From: Pseudomonas sp. GD03919
GTDB lineage: Bacteria > Pseudomonadota > Gammaproteobacteria > Pseudomonadales > Pseudomonadaceae
Assembly: GCF_029814935.1 (NCBI RefSeq)
Contig: NZ_CP104582.1
Coordinates: 1,054,001 to 1,118,000 of the forward strand
Reading direction: 5' to 3'
Length of the DNA: 64,000 bases
Shown here: piece by piece, positions 1-9,026 of the stretch
How the letters are laid out: each line of letters begins with the position of its first letter
Position numbering within the stretch: the stretch's first letter is position 1
Made by a program: the position numbers and the translations under genes
Notes under the pieces: model-generated
Seen by the model: only the letters and a program-made list of their open reading frames with translations
Databases searched by the model: none
What the model was told of the DNA's origin: nothing

Positions 1-423
1 CTGCCGGAAGGCTTCGAGCTGGATCGTGCGTATTGGGATCGCGTCATGGCGGTCAAGGCGGCCGTGAACAAGGAGTTGGAGAACCTGCGCACGGCCAAGG
101 CCATCGGTGCCAGCCTGCAGGCTGAAGTGACCCTGTTCTGTGACGACGCCAAGCAGGCCGATCTGGCCAAGCTCGGCGACGAGCTGCGCTTTGCCCTGAT
201 CACCTCGGCGGCGCAGACTGCGCCGCTGGCCGATGCGCCGGCCGATGCGGTGGTGACCGAGGTCGAGGGCCTGAAGCTGAAGATCCTCAAGTCCGCCCAC
301 GCCAAGTGTGGCCGTTGCTGGCACTTCCGCGCCGATGTCGGCAGCCATGCTGATCATCCGGAGCTGTGCAGCCGTTGCGTGAGCAACATCGAAGGTGAAG
401 GTGAGGTACGCAAGCATGCCTGA
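1..423 (+). CDS. ileS: Isoleucyl-tRNA synthetase, C-terminal fragment (5' end outside window)
   Basis: The reading frame is open from the first base, so this is the last 140 residues of a cytoplasmic enzyme that charges tRNA-Ile. The zinc-binding C-terminal module is visible as CGRCW followed about 20 residues later by CSRC, which is typical of bacterial IleS. Downstream lspA overlaps the stop by 8 bases, the usual ileS-lspA coupling in Pseudomonas. The catalytic HIGH and KMSKS parts lie upstream of the window and cannot be checked. Confidence 0.95.
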   Translation: MPEGFELDRAYWDRVMAVKAAVNKELENLRTAKAIGASLQAEVTLFCDDAKQADLAKLGDELRFALITSAAQTAPLADAPADAVVTEVEGLKLKILKSAHAKCGRCWHFRADVGSHADHPELCSRCVSNIEGEGEVRKHA

Positions 424-925
424 GTCCTCGCGTTTCGGGCATCTGCCCTGGCTGCTGCTGAGCCTGCTGATCCTGGTCGCCGACCGGGTGACCAAGGACA
501 TCTTCGAGGGCGCGCTGAGCATGTACCAGCGCATCGAAGTCATTCCGGGCTACTTCGACTGGACCCTGGCCTACAACACCGGCGCGGCATTCAGTTTCCT
601 GGCCGATGCCTCCGGCTGGCAGCGCTGGTTTTTCGCCGCCATCGCCATCGTCGTCAGCGTCGTGCTGGTGATCTGGCTCAAGCGCCTCAAGCGTCATGAG
701 ACCCTGCTGGCCGTGGCCCTGGCCATGGTCCTGGGTGGCGCGCTGGGCAACCTGTACGACCGCGTGGTGCTCGGCCATGTGGTCGACTTCATCCTGGTGC
801 ACTGGCAGAGCCGCTGGTTCTTCCCGGCGTTCAACCTGGCTGACACCTTCATCACCATCGGCGCCATCCTGCTGGCGCTGGACATGTTCAAGAGCGACAA
901 GCCGGCGAAGGAGGCTGCGCAATGA
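416..925 (+). CDS. lspA: Lipoprotein signal peptidase (signal peptidase II)
   Basis: This inner-membrane aspartyl protease removes the signal peptide of prolipoproteins after diacylglyceryl transfer. The 169-residue protein has four hydrophobic segments and the conserved blocks [24 protein letters not shown] and FNLAD; the catalytic aspartates of the family sit in the last two. I chose the ATG that overlaps the ileS stop because it gives the normal N-terminus (MPESSRFG) and length; an in-frame ATG 21 bases upstream lies inside ileS. It is followed by fkpB with an ATGA overlap, so ileS-lspA-fkpB is one operon. Confidence 0.95.
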   Translation: MPESSRFGHLPWLLLSLLILVADRVTKDIFEGALSMYQRIEVIPGYFDWTLAYNTGAAFSFLADASGWQRWFFAAIAIVVSVVLVIWLKRLKRHETLLAVALAMVLGGALGNLYDRVVLGHVVDFILVHWQSRWFFPAFNLADTFITIGAILLALDMFKSDKPAKEAAQ

Positions 926-1368
926 CAGACGTACGCATCGGTCCGGACAGGGAAGTGACCCTGCACTTCGCCCTCAAGCTGGAAAACGGCGATGTGGTCG
1001 ATAGTACCTTCGACAAACAGCCGGCGACCTTCAAAGTCGGCGACGGCAATCTGCTGCCCGGTTTCGAGCAGGCGCTGTACGGCTTCAAGGCCGGCGACAA
1101 GCGCATCGTGCAGGTACAGCCGGAGCAGGGCTTCGGCCAGCCCAACCCGCAAAACGTGCAGATCATGCCGCGTAGCCAGTTCGACGGCATGGAGCTCTCC
1201 GAAGGCCTGCTGGTGATCTTCAACGACGCCGCCAATGCCGAGCTGCCGGGGGTGGTCAAAGCTTTCGACGAGCAGCAGGTGACCATCGACTTCAACCACC
1301 CGCTGGCTGGCAAGGTGCTGCAATTCGATGTGGAAATCATCGAGGTCAAGGCGCTGGATGCGGTGTAG
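922..1368 (+). CDS. fkpB: FKBP-type peptidyl-prolyl isomerase, SlpA/FkpB type
   Basis: Cytoplasmic prolyl isomerase and chaperone of the SlyD/SlpA branch. At 148 residues it shows the FKBP core split by an inserted flap: residues near 10-70 (LHFALKLENGDVVDSTF, GDGNLLPGFEQALYG) and a C-terminal return (DFNHPLAGKVLQFDVEI). There is no histidine-rich metal tail, which separates it from SlyD. The start codon overlaps the lspA stop (ATGA). In P. aeruginosa the next gene is ispH; here a toxin-antitoxin pair intervenes. Confidence 0.93.
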   Translation: MTDVRIGPDREVTLHFALKLENGDVVDSTFDKQPATFKVGDGNLLPGFEQALYGFKAGDKRIVQVQPEQGFGQPNPQNVQIMPRSQFDGMELSEGLLVIFNDAANAELPGVVKAFDEQQVTIDFNHPLAGKVLQFDVEIIEVKALDAV

Positions 1369-1397
1369 ACTGAACCTCTAACACGGAGGCCGCCCTT

Positions 1398-1592
1398 ATG
1401 AGTGTGCAACTTTCCCCCATCGTGTCGGAGTTCGAGACGCAGGAGCAGGCGGATAGTCATGATCGCTGGTTTCGCCGCAAGGTAAAGGAGTCTTTGGATG
1501 ACTCGCGTCCTGGTGTTCCGCATGACCAAGTGATGGCAGAAATGGAAGCCATCATTGTTCAGGCTGAAGCTCGGCAGCGAGGCCGTGGCTGA
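1398..1592 (+). CDS. Antitoxin of a RelE/ParE-type toxin-antitoxin pair
   Basis: A 64-residue acidic, helical protein (MSVQLSPIVSEFETQEQADSHDRW...) resembling the short antitoxins or stability determinants paired with RelE/ParE toxins; the segment HDQVMAEMEAII fits the part expected to lie against the toxin. An AGG-rich ribosome-binding site (cacggagg) lies 10-15 bases upstream. The stop overlaps the toxin ATG (TGATG), the coupling usual in such pairs. Family assignment rests mainly on the partner. It is probably autoregulated, but I see no clear operator. Confidence 0.7.
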   Translation: MSVQLSPIVSEFETQEQADSHDRWFRRKVKESLDDSRPGVPHDQVMAEMEAIIVQAEARQRGRG

Positions 1593-1866
1593 TGTTGCCA
1601 ATCATCTGGCGCGATAGCGCCAGAGCCGACTTGGCGGAAATCATCCGTTATATCGCTGATGAAGCCCCACAGGCTGCCAGGCAGCTTAAGAATTACCTTG
1701 AATCTGCCGTCTTGCCGTTGGCTGAACCCCCTATCTGTATCGTTCCGGTCGGGTTCCCGGCACTCGCGAGCTGGTCGCCCATCCCAACTATGTCTTGGTC
1801 TACAGGGTGGCGGCCGAGTGCATAGAAGTGGTCAGCGTCCTTCATTCTCGCCAAGAATATCCTTGA
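1592..1866 (+). pseudogene. RelE/ParE family toxin, frameshifted
   Basis: The first 45 residues (MLPIIWRDSARADLAEIIRYIADEAP...) match the N-terminal helices of ParE/RelE toxins. After GAA at 1724-1726 the frame is lost and ends at 1825. One base ahead, the missing C-terminal half is intact: YLYRSGRVPGTRELVAHPNYV..., ending SVLHSRQEYP at 1866. Restoring a single base in the C-run near 1727 (making a His-Pro pair) rebuilds a normal toxin of about 91 residues. The toxin is therefore inactivated by a 1-base deletion, or the base is missing from the assembly. The antitoxin upstream is intact. Confidence 0.8.
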
Positions 1867-1917
1867 GCCTTTGAATCACTCTGCATTCAATGCGCGGTGT
1901 AAATCGAGACAATCAAC

Positions 1918-2862
1918 ATGCATATCAAACTCGCCAATCCCCGTGGCTTCTGCGCCGGCGTCGACCGTGCCATCGAAATCGTCAACCGCGCCCTGGAAGT
2001 CTTCGGCCCGCCGATCTACGTGCGCCATGAAGTGGTGCACAACAAGTTCGTGGTCGAGGACCTGCGTGCCCGCGGCGCGGTATTCGTCGAGGAGCTGGAT
2101 CAGGTGCCGGATGATGTCATCGTCATCTTCAGTGCCCATGGCGTGTCCAAGGCCGTGCGCGACGAGGCGGCGCGACGTGGCCTCAAGGTGTTTGACGCCA
2201 CCTGCCCGCTGGTGACCAAGGTGCATATGGAGGTGGTGCGCTACAGCCGTGAAGGCCGCGAGTGCATCCTGATCGGCCACGAAGGCCACCCGGAAGTCGA
2301 AGGCACCATGGGCCAGTACGACGCCAGCAACGGCGGCGCCATCTACCTGGTGGAAGACGAGGCCGACGTCGCCGATCTGCAGGTGCGTAATCCCGAAAAC
2401 CTGGCGTTCGTGACCCAGACCACCCTGTCGATGGACGACACCAGCAAGGTGATCGATGCCCTGCGCGCCAAGTTCCCGGCTATCGGCGGCCCACGCAAGG
2501 ATGACATCTGCTACGCCACCCAGAATCGCCAGGATGCGGTCAAGCAACTGGCCAGCGAGTGCGACGTGCTGCTGGTCGTCGGCAGCCCGAATAGCTCCAA
2601 CTCCAACCGCCTGCGCGAACTGGCCGAGCGCATGGGCACCCCGGCCTACCTGATCGACGGCGCCGAAGATCTCAAGCATGAGTGGTTCGAAGGTGTGAAT
2701 GGCGTCGGCATCACCGCAGGTGCCTCCGCCCCGGAAGTGTTAGTGCGCGGGGTTGTCGATCAGTTAAGTGCTTGGGGTGCAGAAGGGGAGACGGAGTTGG
2801 ATGGGCGGCCGGAGAACATTACGTTTTCGATGCCGAAGGAGTTGCGGGTTAAGGCGCTATAG
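1918..2862 (+). CDS. ispH: 4-hydroxy-3-methylbut-2-enyl diphosphate reductase
   Basis: Last enzyme of the MEP isoprenoid pathway: an iron-sulfur protein reducing HMBPP to IPP and DMAPP in the cytoplasm. The three cluster cysteines are visible in GFCAGVDRA (Cys12), [11 protein letters not shown] (near 96) and [10 protein letters not shown] (near 197), with the substrate motifs HGHEGHPE and [11 protein letters not shown]. Length (314) and ends are normal. In this genus it closes the ileS operon; here it starts 51 bases after the broken toxin gene. The last 130 bases use poorer codons than the rest (ttagtg, agttaagtg). Confidence 0.97.
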   Translation: MHIKLANPRGFCAGVDRAIEIVNRALEVFGPPIYVRHEVVHNKFVVEDLRARGAVFVEELDQVPDDVIVIFSAHGVSKAVRDEAARRGLKVFDATCPLVTKVHMEVVRYSREGRECILIGHEGHPEVEGTMGQYDASNGGAIYLVEDEADVADLQVRNPENLAFVTQTTLSMDDTSKVIDALRAKFPAIGGPRKDDICYATQNRQDAVKQLASECDVLLVVGSPNSSNSNRLRELAERMGTPAYLIDGAEDLKHEWFEGVNGVGITAGASAPEVLVRGVVDQLSAWGAEGETELDGRPENITFSMPKELRVKAL

Positions 2863-2877
2863 CGGCTTGACGCGGAT

Positions 2878-2913
2878 GACAAAAAAGATCGGCGATTGCC
2901 GACCTTTTTATTC
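2878..2913. terminator. Bidirectional terminator between ispH and pilE
   Basis: Inverted repeat aaaaagatcggc / gccgaccttttt around a 4-base loop, A-run on the left and T-run on the right, so it can end transcription of ispH (plus) and of the pilus operon (minus). Confidence 0.85.
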
Positions 2914-2919
2914 TAGCGA

Positions 2920-3378
2920 TTAACGCCTCCAGCAGTCTGCCATAGTGGCTCCCACCGCTTGGCCTTTCGCGCCCGTGTTGGTTAGCGTCAAGGTGCCGCA
3001 TTTGTCGCCTGCCATACTGTTTTTCGGGGTCGCTTGCAGGGTGTAACTATTCGCCGTCGGCGAGCTCGCGGCAAAGGCCAGGTCGTAAGACTTGCTCGCC
3101 CCATCCTTGGGAGCTTCGGTGAAGGGTAGGGTAGGCGCTGCGTTGGTACTCGTCAGGTATCTACCATTAGCGGTGTAGTAGCGCTCCATGAACTGCGCCA
3201 ACTCCATCAGTGCGCTTTGGGCATCGGCGCGTTTGGTCTTGCGCACGTGCTCCTGGTAGGACGGATAGCCGATGGCGGCGATGATGCCGATGATCGCCAC
3301 CACGATCATCACCTCGATCAGGGTAAAGCCAGAGTTTTTGCTGCGCCAGCTCGCGGCGTGGTTCGTTTTACAAAACAT
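2920..3378 (-). CDS. pilE: Type IV pilus minor pilin PilE
   Basis: Minor pilin of the type IVa pilus. A 17-residue leader ends in Gly before FTLIEVMIVVAIIGIIAAIGYPSYQEH, the prepilin peptidase site and hydrophobic helix with Glu5. The mature C-terminus carries a Cys pair (DKCGTL...MADCWRR) that would form the pilin disulfide loop. Start chosen at the ATG that overlaps the pilY1 stop (TGATG), giving 152 residues; upstream in-frame starts lie inside pilY1. It is the last gene of the minor-pilin operon, needed with FimU, PilV, PilW, PilX and PilY1 to prime pilus assembly. Confidence 0.93.
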   Translation of the reverse strand: MFCKTNHAASWRSKNSGFTLIEVMIVVAIIGIIAAIGYPSYQEHVRKTKRADAQSALMELAQFMERYYTANGRYLTSTNAAPTLPFTEAPKDGASKSYDLAFAASSPTANSYTLQATPKNSMAGDKCGTLTLTNTGAKGQAVGATMADCWRR

Positions 3379-6300
3379 CAGTCGTTCCTCACTTCGCGCC
3401 AGGAGTGGCGGCCAAAACGTTGCGATCCAGCAACGGGGATACACTGTGGTGTGGCACCGCTGGAGCCAGCGAAGCACAGCCATTTATAGAGCGGGGTTAC
3501 GCCCTTGACCACCCCGTCACCAGTGTCTGAAATGCCCGACCAAGGAATATTCTGATCATTGCCGATCGTGGTGGTATCTCCCGCATCCAGTTTTCCGTCA
3601 CCGGAACTGTCGAAGTAGACATAGTTCAAGCGTGAGCCGCTGGACAGGTTCATTGCCATGATGAAGCTGGTGCCGCCGGCTGCACAAGGGTCTGCTGATG
3701 GAGTCATGGTGGTGAAGATCACTCGATCGGTACGCAAGGTCGCCTTACTAATGACCCGCTCGCCTTTGGCGCCAGTTGCGCCGGTACCTTCAAGCCAACC
3801 AAGATCAATGTACCAGCCATTCTGGGTGGTCAGCGCATTGTTGGTGATGGCGCGTACGCGCTTACCGTTGACGGTGTCCTCCTTGAGCACGGCCTGTTTG
3901 AGTAGAGTGCTGCGTCCGTCAATAGCTGTGCCTCGGTCGATAACACCATAGAAACTTTCAACGCGCGGGTTGGTGGGTATTTCATTATCGCCGTTGCGAT
4001 AGAAACTACCGGTACCAAAGAGCACCATATGCTCGTTCTTGTCGTTGAATGCCGACGACAGAGGCGCGGTGATGGCCTGGCGGTTGCCGCTGCCGTCTTT
4101 GGCGATGAACAGCGGACTGCTACCCAGGGTGCTGGGAATTCCCCATGCTGACGGGGTGCTTCCATCCAGGTCGATACGCCAGACATTGCCCAAGGTATCA
4201 CCGATGTAGATGCGGTCAGCGACCTGATCATAATTGGTGTCGGAGGCCAGTGGCGAGCCCAGGTTGCCGGTGGTAGCCAGCTCAAACTGACGAATGATGC
4301 TGCCGTTAGCTGCATCCAGGATCCATACCTTACCGTTTGCCGGTGCGCTGTCGTGATAGCCGCTGCTGACGATAACGCCAAACTTCTGGTTGGGCAGGGC
4401 AACCAGGGCTGGTTGGCCCATGGTGTAACCCATATCAGGGTGGCTGAACTCCCACATGACACTGTTGCTGCCCATGTTGCCGGGGTTGGTGATGTCGAGA
4501 GCGAATACGCTCTTGCCGCCAGCGCCTGTTGTGCCTACGACCATCGTTTTCCAGCCGCCATTAATATAGACGTCGGAGGCGCGTGGGGTGCCATCCACGT
4601 AGTAGCGATGGGAGTATGCGGGATCGGTCAAATTGATCAGGTTGCCGAACACGCTATTGGGCACATAGGCGAAAAGTTCGTTGCCGCCATTGGTGGCATC
4701 GGTAGTGCCTACACGGGCATCGAAGCCGTGCAGCATCCCATCGTTGGCTCCGACCAAGACCATGGGGGGGCGCGTTTTGTAAGCATCGGTGGCGCGGAAG
4801 GCTGTGTAGGCGGTACCTACTGCGCCGTTGCTCCAGCTAAGCCGTGAATAACCAAAGTCCTGATTGTGAATGAACTGCGGATCCGAGTTCACGATATCAC
4901 CGAGGCGGCTACCCCGCTGACGGAAAGGTTTGGTGCGGTCTTCTGCGGTGATCTCGTTTGTGCGGTCGCCCCGCAGATAGGCCAGACGATTTTCCGCAAT
5001 AGTCGTTGTGGATTCACCTGTGCGCTGAAGAAGAGCCCGCTGAGCGTTGCTTAAAGAGTTCCAGGTGAAATTAACCCCCGTGCTAGTGATCAGCTCATTC
5101 GAAGCCCCTGCGGTAGTTGCAGGAGTGGAAGTGAATATCTTGCGTGAGTCGACGGAGCTGAGGCTATCGAGCTTTTGAGCGGCACTCCAGGCCGCATTGC
5201 TCTCCACTACGCCATTACTGCCGACTCGCCGGGCCAGCAGATCACCACTCCAGAAGCGGCTATCCAGACGCGACTGGAAGACTGCAGTATCGGTTTCCAG
5301 TCGGGTGGAGTTGGTCGCCAAAGATGCTGTCGTGCTTTGTACCTCGTTGGAAATCTGTGCGAAGGCCTTTCTCAGACCTTCGACCATGTTGGTTGCGTCA
5401 CTGGCAACGAAGAAATTATCAGGGCGCCTCTCGGTACCGCCGTTGCCATCGAGACCCAGTGCCAGCATATCGCTGGTGGTGTACCACCAGGCTTGATCCA
5501 GTGCAGAAGTGCGAGACAACGCTGCGCCGAAGTCGGTCGGGACCTTGAAACCGCCATACTTGGCGGCCAACCAGTATTGGTTGTTAGCTTTGCCCTCCAA
5601 AATTCGATCTTCACGTACGTCAACCCAATAGGTAGACACGGTCTGTTTGCCAGCGATGTTGCTGCGAATGTCCGTGGTATTGGCATAGTAGGCTAGGCCG
5701 GCTATATAAGCAGAGTTTCCACGCCCAGTGAATACGCTGTTGGCCGTTTTGTTAACACCTTCTAGGTCGAATACTTTCTGCGTGTAAGCATTGACGTTTA
5801 GGGCGTCATCCGAGTGGGGAAGGTCCCGGTCCTCGTGGGTATTTACGTCGCCAATGCCCAAAATGACGTTTTTCTGGCAAGCATATTGAATAGGGTCCGA
5901 CCAGTCGGTTATGACGGGGAACTTATCCTTCTGTGCTTCATCGGTCGTATTTGAATAGGCGGCAATATTTCCCTGATTCTTGAAATAGCGAAGGGCTGTA
6001 TAATAAAGCTCGCTGGCAGGGTCGTTGGACTTGTGTACGTTGGTGAGTTCGCCAAATTTATTGATATAGTTTATTACGCCGCTATTGCCAGTGGCATCGT
6101 TATGAGGGTTTGCATAGATGATTCCGGTAGTGGGGCTCCATTCTGCGTCAGGATTGGTCGACACTCCGGATGCGCCGGGAACGCGCATGTTTTGCCCGAC
6201 ATATTTTTGCTGGGCGCGCAATACGCCACCATTGCGGGTATTGCCGTCAATGTTCAAATAGCTGAACGCGCTGTAGCGAATATCATTGGCATAGCGTTGG

Positions 6301-7079
6301 ATAAGCCCTTCAGGCTTCCAAATGTTGCCATAACGAACGCAGTTGGCTTCAAGCAATGCTTCATTCTTGCAGACTTCCACCCGGACGGAGAAGTAAGCAG
6401 TATTATTGTGGTTGGTGATTCTTAGGGTTTTATTCTTCTGATAATTTTGAATGGCGCTGCTCGCATTGCTATTGGCGCTAGTGACAGAGCTTGCCAAGGT
6501 GCCGCTGGTATAGGGTGAGATATTAGTAATCGTGGCGTCCCCAGTTACCTGTCTGTCAGGGAAATAGTTGGTCCGGCCTGCGCGGGTCGCTTTTTCCAAG
6601 ATAGTCTGGGATGTTGTGTCCACTACCCTATAGCCACCGGTCAGAGCCATGCGAAATGGATCAATGGTCTGGGTGGTAGCCCAGTTCAGGTAGTTTCCAC
6701 TCCATTCCTTAGCACCGTTGCAAGTTCGACTCCAGCGCGTTGGGGTAAAGTAGCCCCCGCCGTCATTGCCACTGATGGTTCCAAAGAAAACATGTGTTAT
6801 TTGCTGGCGATTATATTCGTAGCATTTTTCACTGTCGAAGTAGCCGGTATACGTAGCGCTATGGCTATAAGTGTTGCTGATGTTAGCCACGCTGATGACT
6901 GTTGGGAATTCAACCGATGGCACCAGAGCCAGGTTGCCAGGCACGTTGCCGCCTCCGAGTAGCAAGGGGGCTTGCGCTACGGTAGCTTGGGCAGGTGTTG
7001 CAGCTATAGCGATGCAAAGTGTCAGTAAGAAACTGGCGTTGGTTTTCAAAGTGTTCAGTGTTATTTGGCGAGAATTCAT
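3378..7079 (-). CDS. pilY1: Type IV pilus tip adhesin / biogenesis factor PilY1
   Basis: Large secreted protein (1233 residues) placed at the pilus tip, required for pilus extension and in P. aeruginosa for surface sensing. A Sec signal peptide is visible (LLTLCIAIAATPAQA). The C-terminal half, from about residue 700, is the PilY1 beta-propeller (GANDGMLHGFDA, YVDGTPRASDVYING, GTTGAGGKSVFALDI). It contains DTNYDQVAD, matching the EF-hand-like calcium loop that controls extension and retraction. I see no classic DxSxS metal site in the N-terminal half. Several stretches, especially in the N-terminal half, are AT-richer than the neighbours. No pilY2 follows, unlike PAO1. Confidence 0.95.
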   Translation of the reverse strand: MNSRQITLNTLKTNASFLLTLCIAIAATPAQATVAQAPLLLGGGNVPGNLALVPSVEFPTVISVANISNTYSHSATYTGYFDSEKCYEYNRQQITHVFFGTISGNDGGGYFTPTRWSRTCNGAKEWSGNYLNWATTQTIDPFRMALTGGYRVVDTTSQTILEKATRAGRTNYFPDRQVTGDATITNISPYTSGTLASSVTSANSNASSAIQNYQKNKTLRITNHNNTAYFSVRVEVCKNEALLEANCVRYGNIWKPEGLIQRYANDIRYSAFSYLNIDGNTRNGGVLRAQQKYVGQNMRVPGASGVSTNPDAEWSPTTGIIYANPHNDATGNSGVINYINKFGELTNVHKSNDPASELYYTALRYFKNQGNIAAYSNTTDEAQKDKFPVITDWSDPIQYACQKNVILGIGDVNTHEDRDLPHSDDALNVNAYTQKVFDLEGVNKTANSVFTGRGNSAYIAGLAYYANTTDIRSNIAGKQTVSTYWVDVREDRILEGKANNQYWLAAKYGGFKVPTDFGAALSRTSALDQAWWYTTSDMLALGLDGNGGTERRPDNFFVASDATNMVEGLRKAFAQISNEVQSTTASLATNSTRLETDTAVFQSRLDSRFWSGDLLARRVGSNGVVESNAAWSAAQKLDSLSSVDSRKIFTSTPATTAGASNELITSTGVNFTWNSLSNAQRALLQRTGESTTTIAENRLAYLRGDRTNEITAEDRTKPFRQRGSRLGDIVNSDPQFIHNQDFGYSRLSWSNGAVGTAYTAFRATDAYKTRPPMVLVGANDGMLHGFDARVGTTDATNGGNELFAYVPNSVFGNLINLTDPAYSHRYYVDGTPRASDVYINGGWKTMVVGTTGAGGKSVFALDITNPGNMGSNSVMWEFSHPDMGYTMGQPALVALPNQKFGVIVSSGYHDSAPANGKVWILDAANGSIIRQFELATTGNLGSPLASDTNYDQVADRIYIGDTLGNVWRIDLDGSTPSAWGIPSTLGSSPLFIAKDGSGNRQAITAPLSSAFNDKNEHMVLFGTGSFYRNGDNEIPTNPRVESFYGVIDRGTAIDGRSTLLKQAVLKEDTVNGKRVRAITNNALTTQNGWYIDLGWLEGTGATGAKGERVISKATLRTDRVIFTTMTPSADPCAAGGTSFIMAMNLSSGSRLNYVYFDSSGDGKLDAGDTTTIGNDQNIPWSGISDTGDGVVKGVTPLYKWLCFAGSSGATPQCIPVAGSQRFGRHSWREVRND

Positions 7080-7117
7080 TATAGAAACTCCGTTAAATAT
7101 TGTTCGAGCAGAATCGA

Positions 7118-7591
7118 TTACTGCTCGACCAGAAAGGTGGAGCGGAGTTGGGTATGTGCGCTTGGGGTGTTGTCGCTCTTGGTGCTGCGGCCGTAACCGT
7201 CCGACTCGACCCTTACCAGGGCGCCTTCATCATCGATAGGGGCTCCAGCCTCGGTGCTCGTACGAATTTTGGCCATTAGCGTAATTTTATATTCGGGAAC
7301 TTTGGCAGTTTCCGGAAAATCGGCGTAGGTGCCTGTTTGTGCTGCGGTTTCCAAGGTGTTCAATGAGCCTGCGAGAAACTTCGCAACTACCACTTCCTCC
7401 GCTTTTCTCAATGCAGCCTCGGAGGCCTGTAGTGCAAGGTTGCCATCACGCATGTTGCCGGCCATGTTTTCCTGTAATGAGGTGCCACGCATGCTGCTGA
7501 GGCCGATGATGGTAAGCAGTAGCAACATGATCAGGGCGACGATCAATATTGCTCCTCTTTGCTGTCGGGGAGAGTAGTGAAAGTTATTCAT
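7118..7591 (-). CDS. pilX: Type IV pilus assembly minor pilin PilX
   Basis: 157-residue minor pilin. The N-terminus QRGAILIVALIMLLLLTIIGLSSMRGTSLQENMAGNMRD is the PilX signature: a long hydrophobic helix without the usual FTLIE box, followed by LQENMAGN. The prepilin peptidase site would follow Gly13. It lies between pilW (4-base ATGA overlap) and pilY1 (38-base gap) and is expected to sit with them in the pilus tip complex. Confidence 0.9.
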   Translation of the reverse strand: MNNFHYSPRQQRGAILIVALIMLLLLTIIGLSSMRGTSLQENMAGNMRDGNLALQASEAALRKAEEVVVAKFLAGSLNTLETAAQTGTYADFPETAKVPEYKITLMAKIRTSTEAGAPIDDEGALVRVESDGYGRSTKSDNTPSAHTQLRSTFLVEQ

Positions 7592-8565
7592 GGCAGACGG
7601 TTCCGGATGCCGATGGTGGTGGAGAAAACCTGGGCCAGACGACGATTGGCAATCGTGACGTCGGCCCCGTTGAAGGCGATGACCTGATTTTCGGGGACGA
7701 CATTAGTATCTGCGCTTACCACGAGCAGGTTGATGCGAACGGCTACGACGTTGTCCCAGTTGGTAACATTGTTGGCTGTTACATAATCGCTAACTTGACG
7801 ATTAGCTCCTGCGATACCGTATAGAATCTGCATGTCTTGAACACCGTCAACCAGTTCTTCGGTAACCCACACTGGATCAGTGGTGCTCGTAGATAGGCGT
7901 TGTCTGACGAGTGAGTTGGGTCTCCCTGCGTTGGCCCTGATGTAATAAGTGGCGTTTTGCAGGGGTAGCACTTCAGTACTGCCGGTGTAGTTATGCGTCC
8001 AGTTGACGCCGGCTGCTTTGGCAACGGATGTGGCATTGCTCGTGGCAGTGTTGCGGAATAAATCGCAGGCGATAGCATCGGAAATCAGGGTTATGGCGTG
8101 CTGTGCAACCCCTGATGTATTGGCACCAAGGCTGATGGTGTTGTTGGCAGCAGTATTTCCGCTTGCGGCCTGGACTTCACCAGGGCCGGCTGCGAGCTTG
8201 ATCCGAATGGTATCGGTACCAGTTACCGGTGTGTCTGTGAGATGTGTAGGCTGCTTGTTCGAGATGTTATTCCAGCCCTCAATTGGATTATCCAGGCGCC
8301 AGAGTATGTCAATGGTACCGTGGGTGAGTGGCTGGCCGAGGCACTGGCCTTTATAACCAGTGTTACGAATATCCTGAGTCAAGAAGTCCATGGCAAAGCG
8401 GCCGCTTTCCTGAACTCGCGAAAGAGCGTTGTTGGTGGCATAGGTCTGCTTGCTTGAAAGAAAGATCTGCAGGACCCCAGCGATCAGCAACAGACTCAGT
8501 GTGATGGCGATCATCAGTTCGACCAGCGAGAGTCCCGCCTGGCGTTTGGGAAAGGGGCTGATCAT
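7588..8565 (-). CDS. pilW: Type IV pilus assembly minor pilin PilW
   Basis: 325-residue minor pilin with prepilin site AG/LSLVELMIAITLSLLLIAGVLQIF near residue 10, then the PilW pattern SKQTYATNNALSRVQESGRFAMDFLTQDIRNTGYKG. The rest is the long globular domain usual for PilW, with Cys pairs near 97 and 188. Start and stop overlap pilV and pilX by 4 bases each, so the genes are translationally coupled. Confidence 0.92.
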   Translation of the reverse strand: MISPFPKRQAGLSLVELMIAITLSLLLIAGVLQIFLSSKQTYATNNALSRVQESGRFAMDFLTQDIRNTGYKGQCLGQPLTHGTIDILWRLDNPIEGWNNISNKQPTHLTDTPVTGTDTIRIKLAAGPGEVQAASGNTAANNTISLGANTSGVAQHAITLISDAIACDLFRNTATSNATSVAKAAGVNWTHNYTGSTEVLPLQNATYYIRANAGRPNSLVRQRLSTSTTDPVWVTEELVDGVQDMQILYGIAGANRQVSDYVTANNVTNWDNVVAVRINLLVVSADTNVVPENQVIAFNGADVTIANRRLAQVFSTTIGIRNRLP

Positions 8566-9026
8566 ATTTCTGTCCGGTAGGTGAAGATCGTATCTGCATC
8601 CGCAACTGCATCGCTCTTCGCGATGCGGCCACGATTGTCATTCCAGCGCACTTCGATGGTGACCAGATTGCCGGTCTTCTGGACTCTGCCAGTTCCATTG
8701 GGCAGGCTGCGGGCCAAGTTATTGAGCCATTCAGCTTTGTCTTTGGCTGCTTGTGTACCTGTCACAGCATTGCTGCTGGAGGACGTGGGAAATGTTGCGA
8801 TTACGTAGGCGTTGGTCAGTGCCTCGGTGCGGTTCGCACGCATGCGATCAGCCAGGTCGTAAGCCAACAAGGTTGCCTGCGAGCGTTGGTAAGCACTGTG
8901 ATTGCTCTGCACGCTGGTGACCTGGAGCCCGGCAAGGCCTAGTAGGCCGATGGAGAGCACTACGATGGCTATCAGGACTTCGATCAAAGTGGCACCCTCT
9001 TGGTGCCGGGCGATGGACTTGATCAT
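8562..9026 (-). CDS. pilV: Type IV pilus modification / minor pilin PilV
   Basis: 154 residues beginning MIKSIARHQEGATLIEVLIAIVVLSIGLLGLAGLQ, a class III prepilin site (G/ATLIEV) and helix, then the PilV motif YQRSQATLLAYDLADRMRANR. The C-terminal strand VTIEVRWNDNRG is also typical of PilV. It directly follows fimU with no intergenic space. Confidence 0.92.
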   Translation of the reverse strand: MIKSIARHQEGATLIEVLIAIVVLSIGLLGLAGLQVTSVQSNHSAYQRSQATLLAYDLADRMRANRTEALTNAYVIATFPTSSSSNAVTGTQAAKDKAEWLNNLARSLPNGTGRVQKTGNLVTIEVRWNDNRGRIAKSDAVADADTIFTYRTEI

